The notes beneath the pieces are model-generated. The model was given only the letters and a program-made list of their open reading frames with translations. It made no database searches and was not told the origin of the DNA. From Falsiroseomonas algicola (lineage in GTDB: Bacteria > Pseudomonadota > Alphaproteobacteria > Acetobacterales > Acetobacteraceae), in assembly GCF_011040385.1 (NCBI RefSeq), contig NZ_JAAIKB010000013.1, positions 91,143-155,142 on the forward strand: a stretch of 64,000 nucleotides of DNA, given 5' to 3'. Made by a program: the position numbers and the translations under genes. This document shows positions 36,671-44,496 of this stretch, one piece after another. Positions within the stretch are counted from its first letter, which is position 1. The number at the start of each line of letters is the position of its first letter.

Positions 36671-36735
36671 GCCTTCACGTTGGGTGCGTCGCCACGCTGC
36701 AGCAAGGTCGTTGCTGTTTCGTTATCGACCACACG

Positions 36736-36751
36736 ACGTTGTCGACATCGT
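36736..36751. promoter_or_regulatory. Near-perfect 16-bp palindrome, candidate TA-type operator
   Basis: ACGTTGTCGACATCGT is symmetric apart from one T/T pair, around the core TGTCGACA, 66 bp upstream of the small putative antitoxin gene in locally AT-richer DNA. Autoregulatory sites of toxin-antitoxin modules often look like this. It could instead serve the divergent lutB gene. Confidence 0.4.
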
Positions 36752-36859
36752 ATACCAGTCAGGTGTTACCACAAAGGCACATGGTTGCGAGATCACGCCC
36801 CAGCCAAACCCCTGACCGATCGCGCCTGGCGCGCTAGATTGGGGCTGACAGGAGTTCCC

Positions 36860-38290
36860 ATGGTCCAGGTCACCTCCCCCGCCTTCAAGCGGAATGCCGC
36901 CGCGGCGCTCGACGATCCCGGCCTGCAGAAGGCGCTCGGCAAGGCCAAGGGCGCCTTCCTGCAGCGCCGCGCCGCCGCCGTGGCCGCCCTGCCGGAGTTC
37001 GAGACGCTGCGGAACACCGGCCGCGACATCAAGAACCACACCCTCGCCAACCTCGACTTCTACCTCGAGACCTATGCCGCGAATGTCGAGAAGGCCGGCG
37101 GCCAGGTCCATTGGTGCTCGACCGCCGCCGATGCCCGCGCCGCCGTGCTCGACATCTGCCGCAAGGCCGGCGCGCGGACCGTCACCAAGGGCAAGTCGAT
37201 GATCTCCGAGGAGATCGGCGTCAACGACCACCTGGAGGCGCATGGCATCCAGCCGGTCGAGACGGACCTCGGCGAGTACATCATCCAGCTCCGCCACGAA
37301 CACCCGTCCCACATCATCGCACCCGCCTTCCACCTGAACCGGGAGGATTGGGAAGCGCAGTTCCGCCTCTCCCATACCGATCTTCCCAAGGACCGCGTCT
37401 TCAACGAACGCCGCGACATCCTGGCCGAGGCCCGCACACGCCTCCGCCAGAAGTTCCTCGCCGCCGATGTCGGCATCACCGGCGCCAATTTCCTGATCGC
37501 GGAAACCGGCAGCAGCGTCATCGTCACCAACGAAGGCAATGGCGACCTGACGCAGACGCTGCCGCGCGTGCACATCGTCCTCGCCAGCATCGAGAAGGTG
37601 GTGCCGACGCTGGAGGATTGCACCAGCCTGCTGCGGCTGCTCGCACGCTCCGCCACCGGCCAGGATTTCTCCGTCTACACCACCTTCTCCACCGGCGCCC
37701 GCCGGCCCGCCGACCTCGATGGGCCGGAGGAGTACCACGTCGTCCTCATCGACAATGGCCGGTCCAACATGATGGGGACCGACTTCCAGGAGATGCTGCG
37801 CTGCATCCGCTGCGCCGCCTGCATGAACCACTGCCCCGTCTATGGCGCGGTGGGCGGCCATGCCTATGGCTGGGTCTATCCCGGCCCCATGGGCAGCGTG
37901 CTGACGCCAACCCTGGTCGGCGTGGACAAGGCCGGGCACCTGCCCAATGCCAGCACCTTCTGCGGCAAATGCGAGAGCGTCTGCCCCGTGAAGATCCCGC
38001 TGCCGAAGCTGATGCGCCACTGGCGGGAGAGGGAGTTCGAACGCCACCTGACCCCCCAGGGCGTCCGGTCCAACCTGGCGCTCTGGGCCTGGTTCGCCCG
38101 GCGGCCTTCCGCCTATCGCCTGGCAACCCGGCTTGGCATCGGCGCGCTGTCCCTGCTGAGCCGCGGCAAGGGGGCCTTCCGCTGGCTGCCCCTCGCCGGC
38201 GGATGGACGGAGGGGCGTGACCTGCCGGCGCCCGAACCCGGCGGCACCTTCATGGCCCGCTACAAGGCAAGCCAAGGAGCCCGCCGATGA
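36860..38290 (+). CDS. lutB: Lactate utilization iron-sulfur protein LutB
   Basis: 476 residues from ATG 36860, with AGGAG four nt upstream. The N-terminal LUD domain contains VTKGKSMISEEIGVN and TGANFLIAETGSSVIVTNEGN. The two 4Fe-4S sites are CIRCAACMNHCPVYG (about residue 313) and CGKCESVCPVKIP (about residue 368). It is the electron-transfer core of the LutABC L-lactate oxidising complex. The 85-codon gene after it overlaps its stop, and lutC overlaps that one, so the three are co-translated. Confidence 0.92.
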   Translation: MVQVTSPAFKRNAAAALDDPGLQKALGKAKGAFLQRRAAAVAALPEFETLRNTGRDIKNHTLANLDFYLETYAANVEKAGGQVHWCSTAADARAAVLDICRKAGARTVTKGKSMISEEIGVNDHLEAHGIQPVETDLGEYIIQLRHEHPSHIIAPAFHLNREDWEAQFRLSHTDLPKDRVFNERRDILAEARTRLRQKFLAADVGITGANFLIAETGSSVIVTNEGNGDLTQTLPRVHIVLASIEKVVPTLEDCTSLLRLLARSATGQDFSVYTTFSTGARRPADLDGPEEYHVVLIDNGRSNMMGTDFQEMLRCIRCAACMNHCPVYGAVGGHAYGWVYPGPMGSVLTPTLVGVDKAGHLPNASTFCGKCESVCPVKIPLPKLMRHWREREFERHLTPQGVRSNLALWAWFARRPSAYRLATRLGIGALSLLSRGKGAFRWLPLAGGWTEGRDLPAPEPGGTFMARYKASQGARR

Positions 38291-38544
38291 GCGACCACGA
38301 AGCCGAGCGCGTGCACGGACAGCGCTTTCCCGCCAACACCCCCGCCCGCGTCCCCCCGCGCCCGACCGGCACGCTGGCGGAAATCTACGCCGCCATCGAT
38401 GCCGATACCCCCGCCGCCCGGCTGAACAACGACCTCGACCGGATCGAACGCTCGCTGGCCGTGCTGGAACAGGCGGTGCGGGAGGCCTTCGAGGCCGAGC
38501 AGGCCATCGCGCAGCAGGATTCCGACCAGGACCGGGACGCATGA
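38287..38544 (+). CDS. Small uncharacterised protein inside the lutBC operon
   Basis: 85 residues, overlapping lutB and lutC by 4 bp (ATGA) at both ends, which strongly supports translation. It has no signal peptide or membrane segment. The N-terminal 35 residues are Pro/Arg-rich and probably unstructured (PANTPARVPPRPTGTLAEI). The rest is an acidic amphipathic helix (LDRIERSLAVLEQAVREAF) suited to a coiled-coil contact. No family is recognised; an accessory or assembly role for the Lut complex is inferred only from position. Confidence 0.75.
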   Translation: MSDHEAERVHGQRFPANTPARVPPRPTGTLAEIYAAIDADTPAARLNNDLDRIERSLAVLEQAVREAFEAEQAIAQQDSDQDRDA

Positions 38545-39308
38545 GCAAGGACGCCATCCTCGGCGCCATCCGACGCGGCCTGAAGCGCGGGCCGCTCCCG
38601 GCCGACCAGCGCGCCATGCTCGAAGGGCGGCTGGCCACCCATCCGCGCCACCTGATCCCGGCGCGCTCCCGCCTGCCGCGGCCCGACCAGGTCGCGCTCT
38701 TCATCCGCAATGTGGAGAAGGAATTCGGCACGGTGGAACGCGTGCCGGACCTCGCCGCCATTCCCGCCGCGGTGGCGGATTTCCTCGCCGCCCAGAACCT
38801 GCCCGCCCGCCTGGTCGTGGCGCCGCATCCCGAGCTTGAGGCCATCGACTGGTCGGCCCGCCCGATGATCGAGCGCGAGTCGCGCCGCGCGCGGGATGGC
38901 GATGTCGTCTCCCTGCAGCATGGCTGGGCCGGGGTGGCGGAGACGGGCACCATCCTCTTCCCCTCCGACCCCACCCGCCCCGCCACGCTGAACCTGCTGC
39001 CGGAGACGGAGATCGTCGTGCTCCGCGCCTCCGCCGTGGTCGGCGCCTATGAGGAAGCCTGGGACCGGCTGCGCGCCGAACGGCAGGACCCGACGACCGG
39101 CGGCTTCATGCCGCGCAACCTGATGTTCGTGACGGGCCCCTCCCGCAGCGCCGATATCGAGCAGACGCTCGAACTCGGCGCCCATGGCCCCCGCCGCCTG
39201 CACGTCCTGCTGGTGGAGGACGAGGCCGCCCCCCGCATGGCGACGACCGCGGAGGCGCGGGCCGAGGCCCCCGTCCAGCCCGGCCAGCCCGCCGCGCCGG
39301 GGGACTGA
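38541..39308 (+). CDS. lutC: Lactate utilization protein LutC (LUD domain)
   Basis: 255 residues from ATG 38541. LUD domain features are AGVAETGTI-like GWAGVAETGTILFPSD (about residue 134), NLLPETEIVVLRASAVVGAYEE and MFVTGPSRSADIEQTLELGAHGP near the C-terminus. A Pro/Ala-rich tail of about 25 residues extends beyond the domain. It works with LutA and LutB in lactate oxidation. It is the last gene of the lut group and is followed nine bp later by an Smr-domain gene. Confidence 0.92.
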   Translation: MSKDAILGAIRRGLKRGPLPADQRAMLEGRLATHPRHLIPARSRLPRPDQVALFIRNVEKEFGTVERVPDLAAIPAAVADFLAAQNLPARLVVAPHPELEAIDWSARPMIERESRRARDGDVVSLQHGWAGVAETGTILFPSDPTRPATLNLLPETEIVVLRASAVVGAYEEAWDRLRAERQDPTTGGFMPRNLMFVTGPSRSADIEQTLELGAHGPRRLHVLLVEDEAAPRMATTAEARAEAPVQPGQPAAPGD

Positions 39309-39317
39309 CCACCCCCC

Positions 39318-39872
39318 ATGCGACGCCTGCGACCGAAGGGGTTGAGCGGCACCGACCTCGCGCTGTGGCACGCCTACACCGCCGAGATCACGCCCCTCTT
39401 CGGCCGCGCGCGCCCCGCCGCGCCGGAAGCGCCACCCCCGCCCCCGGTGCCGCCGGCCGAGCCGATCCTGGTGAAGCCGGCGCCCCCGAAGCCCGCCGGG
39501 CGCCCGCCAGTGCCGGAAATCCGCGTCGGCGAGGCCCCAGGCGGGCTCGACCGCAAGCGTTGGACGGCGCTGCGGCGCGGCGACATGCGCGCGGAACGGA
39601 CGCTCGACCTGCACGGGCGCCGGGTGCAGGAAGCGCATGCGGCGCTGCGCGCCTTCATCCATGACGCGGCCGCGGATGGCATCCGCACCGTCACCGTCGT
39701 GACCGGCAAGGGCCCGCAGCCCGAGGGCGGCATCCTGCGGCGCGAATTGCCGCACTGGCTGAACGCGCCCGACCTCCGCCCGCTGGTGCTGGGTGCGGCG
39801 CATCCGCATCCCACCAATGCCGGGGCGGTGAACCTGCTGCTGCGGCGGGTGCATCGGGCGAAGGGGTGGTAG
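39318..39872 (+). CDS. Smr/MutS family protein
   Basis: 184 residues. The N-terminal half is Pro-rich linker (APPPPPVPPAEP). The C-terminal Smr domain starts at RTLDLHGRRVQEAHAAL (about residue 95) with the LDLHG motif and continues VTVVTGKGPQPEGGIL and GAVNLLLRR. Stand-alone Smr proteins are nicking endonucleases that act on branched DNA or RNA. The TGKG motif, usually TGRG-like, is intact. It is followed by a head-to-head pair of two-hairpin repeats. Confidence 0.88.
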   Translation: MRRLRPKGLSGTDLALWHAYTAEITPLFGRARPAAPEAPPPPPVPPAEPILVKPAPPKPAGRPPVPEIRVGEAPGGLDRKRWTALRRGDMRAERTLDLHGRRVQEAHAALRAFIHDAAADGIRTVTVVTGKGPQPEGGILRRELPHWLNAPDLRPLVLGAAHPHPTNAGAVNLLLRRVHRAKGW

Positions 39873-39884
39873 GGCGGGTTCGCC

Positions 39885-39941
39885 GGGGAAGGCGCTGCCT
39901 TCCCCGGACCCCATCCGCCAGGGGGGAGACCCCCCTGGACC
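39885..39941 (+). repeat. Two-hairpin intergenic repeat, copy C1
   Basis: Hairpin 1 (GGGGAAGGC/GCCTTCCCC), GGACCCCATCCGCCA linker, hairpin 2 (CCAGGGGGG/CCCCCCTGG), then ACC. It is paired head-to-head with copy C2, 15 bp away. Confidence 0.85.
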
Positions 39942-39956
39942 ATCGTCAATTGAAGG

Positions 39957-40012
39957 GTTCCAAGGGCCCGCTGGCCCTTGGCCGGGGGTGCAGGGGGGCG
40001 GCGCCCCCCTGC
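39957..40012 (-). repeat. Two-hairpin intergenic repeat, copy C2, abutting the XRE gene start
   Basis: On the minus strand: hairpin 1 (GCAGGGGGGC/GCCCCCCTGC), linker ACCCCCGGCCA, hairpin 2 (CCAAGGGCC/GGCCCTTGG), then AACC. Hairpin 1 ends five bases before the ATG of the XRE gene. Confidence 0.85.
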
Positions 40013-40017
40013 GGACC

Positions 40018-40413
40018 ATGACCCCCTTCGGCGCCCGCCTCCGGGCCCTCCGCCGCGCCCGCCGCGTCACGATGAAGGACATGGCGGCCGCGCTGCAGGT
40101 CTCCTCCGCCTATCTCTCCGCGCTGGAGCACGGCCATCGCGGCCGCCCCTCCGCCGGCCTGGTCCATCAGGTGAACGAGTTCTTCGGCCTGATCTGGGAC
40201 GAGGCGGAGGAGCTGTCGGAACTCGCCCGCCTCTCCCACCCCAAGGTCACGCTGGATACGGCGGGGCTGACGCCGGAGGCGACGGCGCTCGCCAACCGCC
40301 TGTCCGACACCATCCACCGCCTCAGCCCGCAGACGGTGGCCGCCATGCACGCCCTGCTGGACCGGGAAGCGCCGCCGGAGAAGCCGCGCCTGCGCCGCGC
40401 GGCCGGTCGCTAG
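40018..40413 (+). CDS. XRE family transcriptional regulator
   Basis: 131 residues from ATG 40018. An N-terminal helix-turn-helix (residues about 4-62) reads FGARLRALRRARRVTMKDMAAALQ, with the recognition helix in VSSAYLSALEHGHRG. The C-terminal 65 residues are helical with no known effector domain. No Shine-Dalgarno is visible: the bases before the ATG are the end of a repeat hairpin (CCCCCCTGCGGACC). Translation may therefore be weak, structure-controlled, or start at another codon. The target is unknown. Confidence 0.8.
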   Translation: MTPFGARLRALRRARRVTMKDMAAALQVSSAYLSALEHGHRGRPSAGLVHQVNEFFGLIWDEAEELSELARLSHPKVTLDTAGLTPEATALANRLSDTIHRLSPQTVAAMHALLDREAPPEKPRLRRAAGR

Positions 40414-40470
40414 ACGCAACGCCGCCCCCGGGCTTTCATGACAGTCCCGTGACACGGCGAAGGCGCGTTC

Positions 40471-41307
40471 TTGTCCACCTCGGTCATGCTGCTGGTCCTG
40501 CTGGGTGCCGCCCTGCATGCAAGCTGGAACGCGCTGGTGAAGTCGGGCGGCGACAAGCTGCTGGATACCGCGCTCGTCGTGCTGGGCTCCGCCGCGCTGG
40601 CGGCCGTCGCGCTGCCCTTCCTGCCGCTGCCGCAGCCCGAGGCCTGGCCCTTCGTCCTCGCTTCCGGCGTCATCCATCTGCTCTATTTCTGGCTGGTCGC
40701 CGCCGCCTATGGCAGCGGGGAGATGAGCCTGGCCTATCCGCTGATGCGCGGCACCGCGCCGCTGCTGGTCGCCCTTCTCAGCGGGTCCGTGCTGGGTGAG
40801 GCGCTGGGCGTGGCCGGCTGGGCCGGCGTCCTGCTGATCTGCGGCGGCGTGCTCGCCATGGCCTGGAAGCGGGGTGCCACGCCCGACCGCGCGACCATCG
40901 GCTTCGCGCTGGCGAATGCGCTGGTCATCGCGGTCTATACGCTGGTGGATGGCAGCGGCGCGCGGGCATCGGGCCATGCGGTGTCCTACACCCTCTGGGT
41001 CTTCCTGCTGACGGCGCTGTTCTTCGTGGGGCTGGTCGCCTGGCAGCGGCCGGCGGCGCTGGCGGGGCATGTGCGGCGGCGCTGGCATATCGGGCTCGGC
41101 GCAGGCACGGCGACGCTCGGCAGCTACGCGCTGGCGCTCTGGGCGATGACGCAGGCGCCGATTGCCAGCGTGGCGGCGCTGCGGGAATCCTCCATCCTGT
41201 TCGGCGTCGCGCTGGCGGCCCTGCTGCTGGGGGAGAGGCCGGGCCTCTCCCGCCTCGCCGGCGCCGTCGCCATCACCGGCGGCGCCTTCTGCCTCCGCCT
41301 CGCCTGA
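40471..41307 (+). CDS. DMT-superfamily (EamA) transporter
   Basis: 278 residues from TTG 40471, or about five fewer from ATG 40486. Ten hydrophobic helices form two EamA repeats; LHASWNALVKSGGDK in the first helix hairpin, a SLAYPLMRGTAPLLVAL segment and RESSILFGVALAALLLGE near the end are typical. Members export or import amino acids and metabolites. It ends 13 bp before an octopine-dehydrogenase-like gene on the same strand, so a link to that enzyme's substrate is plausible. Confidence 0.85.
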   Translation: MSTSVMLLVLLGAALHASWNALVKSGGDKLLDTALVVLGSAALAAVALPFLPLPQPEAWPFVLASGVIHLLYFWLVAAAYGSGEMSLAYPLMRGTAPLLVALLSGSVLGEALGVAGWAGVLLICGGVLAMAWKRGATPDRATIGFALANALVIAVYTLVDGSGARASGHAVSYTLWVFLLTALFFVGLVAWQRPAALAGHVRRRWHIGLGAGTATLGSYALALWAMTQAPIASVAALRESSILFGVALAALLLGERPGLSRLAGAVAITGGAFCLRLA

Positions 41308-41320
41308 GGGGTTTCTGTCA

Positions 41321-42385
41321 ATGCGCCTCGCCGTCCTGGGTGCGGGGGCCATCGGGCCGGCCGCCGCCGTCCTTGCGGTCTCCCGCGGGCATAGCGCCAT
41401 CCTCTGGTCGCCCTCGGGCGCCGGGATCGCGGGCCTGTCCGGCACGATCCACGCCGAGGGGCTGATCGAGGGCGCCTTCCCCCTGCCCACCACGACCAGC
41501 CTGGAGCAGGCCTTCGAGGGCGCGGATGCCGCCTTCCTCGCCGTCCCCGCCTATGCCTTCGCCGATGTCCTGCCCCGCATCGCGGCCAGCCTGCCCGCCC
41601 GCCTGCCCCTGCTGATCGCCCCCGCCGCGAGCCTCGCGCCCCTCGCGCTCGACGCGATGCTCGCCGCACGCGGCGCCAGCCCCGACCGCGCCCCGATCGG
41701 CGCCATGGCCACCACCCCCGGCGGCGCGCGGCGCCTGGGGCCGGACCGGGTGAAGGTCGCGATGCTCCGCAGCGCGGTGGAGGTCGCGGCCGTGCCCGCC
41801 GCCGCCGCGCCGGCCATGGCGGCGCTGGCCCATGACCTCTTCGGCCATGCCTGCCCGCCCTCCCCGGATGCGCTGCATGCCAGCCTGCTGAACCTGAACC
41901 CCATCGCGCATGCCGTGATGGCGCTGACCAACGTCACCCGCATGGAACGGGGCGAGGCCTGGTCCCAATACGCCATGATGACGCCAGCGGCCTGCCGGAT
42001 GATGGAGGCGATGGGCGCGGAGCGGGATGCCCTCGCCGCCCGCTTCGGCCACCGCCTCGACAGCCTGGCGAGCTTCCTCCAGCGCGCCAATAGCGTGCCC
42101 CCCGCGCCGCTGGCGGAAACCGCCGCCGCCATCGCGGCAAGGCGCCCCGACGTGCTGGGCCCGAAGACGCTCGCGACCCGCTACGTGACGGAGGACGTGC
42201 CCTTCGGCCTCTCCTTCTACCTCGCCCTGGCCGGCGACACGCCCATGCCGGTCACCGCGGCCGTGGTCACGGCGCTGGAGGCGCTGTGGGGCCAGGATCT
42301 CCGCGCGAACCCGATCCTGGACGCCATCGACCTGGCCGCGCTGCCACAGGCCCTCATGTCCGGGATCGGCCGCGCCCCGTCATGA
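41321..42385 (+). CDS. NAD/NADP-dependent octopine/nopaline dehydrogenase family protein (paralogue 1)
   Basis: 354 residues. The N-terminal Rossmann fold is [24 protein letters not shown]. The C-terminal helical domain contains [23 protein letters not shown], with the family's Asn/His-rich active region, and [18 protein letters not shown]. Family members reduce or oxidise opine-type secondary amines or 2-oxo acids. A second copy at 62.2 kb starts with nearly the same residues. It sits between a DMT transporter and an FAH-family hydrolase. Confidence 0.83.
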   Translation: MRLAVLGAGAIGPAAAVLAVSRGHSAILWSPSGAGIAGLSGTIHAEGLIEGAFPLPTTTSLEQAFEGADAAFLAVPAYAFADVLPRIAASLPARLPLLIAPAASLAPLALDAMLAARGASPDRAPIGAMATTPGGARRLGPDRVKVAMLRSAVEVAAVPAAAAPAMAALAHDLFGHACPPSPDALHASLLNLNPIAHAVMALTNVTRMERGEAWSQYAMMTPAACRMMEAMGAERDALAARFGHRLDSLASFLQRANSVPPAPLAETAAAIAARRPDVLGPKTLATRYVTEDVPFGLSFYLALAGDTPMPVTAAVVTALEALWGQDLRANPILDAIDLAALPQALMSGIGRAPS

Positions 42386-42464
42386 TCTTGCGCGCAGGGC
42401 CGGCGGGGCTATGGTCCCGGCCGGTCTTCCCAGGTCGCAAGGCCCCCCTTCAAAAGGATCGTCC

Positions 42465-43148
42465 ATGGCCGACTACGTCGTTCCCCCGCCCGCCCAGGCG
42501 GCGCTGCCCGTCAAGGGCGGCGGCCTGTTCCCGGTGCGCCGCATCTTCTGCGTCGGCCGCAACTACGCCGAGCACGCGATCGAGATGGGTTCCGACCCGA
42601 CGCGCGAGCCCCCCTTCTACTTCACCAAGCCCGCCGACGCCGTCGTCATCAACGACGCCGACATGCCCTACCCCTCCGTCACCAAGTCCCTGCACCATGA
42701 GATGGAGCTGGTCGTCGCCATCGGCACCGGCGGCGTGGACATCAAGATCGAGGACGCGCTGAAGCATGTCTGGGGCTACTGCTCCGGCCTCGACATGACC
42801 CGCCGCGACATCCAGAACGAGGCGAAGAAGACCGGCCGCCCCTGGGACATGGGCAAGGGCTTCGACCAGTCCGCGCCGATGGGCCTGCTGGTCCCGGCCG
42901 CCGGCATCGATCCCTCCAAGGGCAAGATCGAGCTGAAGGTGAACGGCAAGGTCACGCAGACCTCCGACCTCTCCAAGCTCATCTGGTCCGTGCCGGAAGT
43001 GATCGCGAACCTCTCCGGCCTGGTGCGGCTGGAGCCGGGCGACCTGATCATGACGGGCACGCCGGAAGGCGTGGCGGCCGTGGTCCGCGGCGATGTCCTC
43101 GAGGGCTTCGTCGAGGGCGTCGGCACCGTGAAGACCAAGATCGTCTGA
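42465..43148 (+). CDS. Fumarylacetoacetate hydrolase family protein
   Basis: 227 residues from ATG 42465. Motifs: [15 protein letters not shown] near residue 30, [11 protein letters not shown], the metal-binding [11 protein letters not shown] (E-x-E pair) near residue 78, [13 protein letters not shown], and [15 protein letters not shown] near the C-terminus. Stand-alone members of this size hydrolyse acylpyruvates or decarboxylate oxaloacetate (FAHD1-like). The true substrate is not determined. It is followed after 6 bp by xthA. Confidence 0.92.
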   Translation: MADYVVPPPAQAALPVKGGGLFPVRRIFCVGRNYAEHAIEMGSDPTREPPFYFTKPADAVVINDADMPYPSVTKSLHHEMELVVAIGTGGVDIKIEDALKHVWGYCSGLDMTRRDIQNEAKKTGRPWDMGKGFDQSAPMGLLVPAAGIDPSKGKIELKVNGKVTQTSDLSKLIWSVPEVIANLSGLVRLEPGDLIMTGTPEGVAAVVRGDVLEGFVEGVGTVKTKIV

Positions 43149-43154
43149 GGTCGC

Positions 43155-44054
43155 ATGGCGGGGCGGAAGAAGGGGGCTGAGGCCCCCGCGATCATCCCGG
43201 CGGCGACAGCCGCGCCCGCGCTGGTAAGCCCGGCGCGGCCGCTGCGCATCGTCACCTGGAACATCAATTCCGTCCGCCTCCGCCTGCCCCTGCTGGCGGA
43301 TCTCGTCGCTGCGCTCGATCCCGACGTGATCTGCCTGCAGGAGACGAAGTGCCCTGACGAGCATTTCCCGCATGAGGGCGCCGCGGCGCTAGGTTTCACG
43401 CACCGCGCCATCCGCGGCATGAAGGGCTACAACGGCGTCGCCATCCTCTCGAAGCTGCCCTTCGCGACGCGCGACGGCGCCGATCCCGACTGGTGCGGGC
43501 GCGGCGATTGCCGGCATCTGGCCGTCGAGGTCGATGCCCCCGGCGGTGCGGTCGAGCTGCATGATTTCTACATCCCGGCCGGCGGCGACATCCCCGACCG
43601 CGAGAAGAACGTGAAGTTCGCGCACAAGCTGGATTTCGTGGCGGAGGCCACCGCCTGGTCCGCGCAGCGCAAGCTGACAGGCGGCTTCCGGCGCGCGGTG
43701 CTGGTCGGCGACCTCAACATCGCCCCCCTCGAGCACGATGTCTGGTCGCACAAGCAGCTGCTGGATGTCGTCAGCCACACGCCGGTGGAGACGCAGGCGC
43801 TGACGGCGATGATGGCCGCCGGCGAGTGGCATGACGCGCTCCGCCACTTCGTGCCCGCGGACCAGAAGCTCTACACATGGTGGTCCTACCGCGCCGCGGA
43901 TTGGCGCGCCTCCGACCGGGGCCGGCGGCTGGACCATGTCTGGGTCTCGCCCGATCTCGCGGGCGGCCTTCGCAGCCACCGCGTCCTGAAGGATGCGCGG
44001 GACTGGCCCAAGGCCAGCGACCACGTCCCCGTGCTGGTCGAGGTCGCGACCTGA
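43155..44054 (+). CDS. xthA: Exodeoxyribonuclease III
   Basis: 299 residues. An N-terminal extension of about 28 Ala/Pro-rich residues precedes the usual fold. Catalytic blocks are present: LRIVTWNINSVRLRLP, VICLQETKCPDE (metal Glu), DFYIPAGGDIPD, LVGDLNIAPLEHDVW (Asp/Asn), RLDHVWVS and the final SDHVPVLVEV (Asp-His). It acts as AP endonuclease and 3'-5' exonuclease in base excision repair. Its stop codon overlaps the presumed start of the DUF2946 gene. Confidence 0.94.
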   Translation: MAGRKKGAEAPAIIPAATAAPALVSPARPLRIVTWNINSVRLRLPLLADLVAALDPDVICLQETKCPDEHFPHEGAAALGFTHRAIRGMKGYNGVAILSKLPFATRDGADPDWCGRGDCRHLAVEVDAPGGAVELHDFYIPAGGDIPDREKNVKFAHKLDFVAEATAWSAQRKLTGGFRRAVLVGDLNIAPLEHDVWSHKQLLDVVSHTPVETQALTAMMAAGEWHDALRHFVPADQKLYTWWSYRAADWRASDRGRRLDHVWVSPDLAGGLRSHRVLKDARDWPKASDHVPVLVEVAT

Positions 44055-44440
44055 TCCACCGCCTCCTCCGTCGCCTCGGGCCGCTGCTCGGCGCCGTCCT
44101 GCTGCTGCAGACGGTGCTGGCACCCTCGCTGTGCCTGGCGCGCGGCGCCGGGCACGCGGCGCTGGTGATGGAGATCTGCGGCCCGGACGGGCTGAAGCGC
44201 GTCGCCATCGGCGCCGATGGCCAGCTCGCGCCGCTGCCGGACCATGAACAGGCGGAACACGCGCCGGGCTTCTGCCCCGCCTGCCACGCTTTGCCCGCCA
44301 TGGCGGCGTTCGACCCGCCGCTGCTGCCCGCGCCGCATTGGGTGCGGGTCACGCAGGCCGACCCCATCCCCGAACCCGCCGCGCCGCGCCCGCCCATCCG
44401 CGGGCCGCCGCTCGGCGCCCAGGCACCACCCCTCTCCTGA
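44051..44440 (+). CDS. DUF2946-like exported protein with a Cys-x-x-Cys motif (non-ATG start)
   Basis: About 129 residues. No ATG or GTG is suitably placed; CTG 44051 overlaps the xthA stop as CTGA and gives a sensible signal segment (RLGPLLGAVLLLQTVLAP). The protein then has VMEICGPDGLKRV and a DHEQAEHAPGFCPACHA stretch with H, CPAC and H, typical of DUF2946 proteins thought to handle copper. The end is Pro-rich. The TonB-dependent receptor gene follows 56 bp later, supporting a metal-uptake unit. Confidence 0.65.
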   Translation: MIHRLLRRLGPLLGAVLLLQTVLAPSLCLARGAGHAALVMEICGPDGLKRVAIGADGQLAPLPDHEQAEHAPGFCPACHALPAMAAFDPPLLPAPHWVRVTQADPIPEPAAPRPPIRGPPLGAQAPPLS

Positions 44441-44496
44441 CGGGCCGCGCGGCCCCTCGCCGCGCTGTTGCGAACCCCATCAGGACAGGATTCATC

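Noticed and set aside
44097..44440. Shorter DUF2946 start at an internal GTG near 44115
   Set aside because: It would remove most of the signal segment needed for export. The CTG overlapping the xthA stop preserves it.
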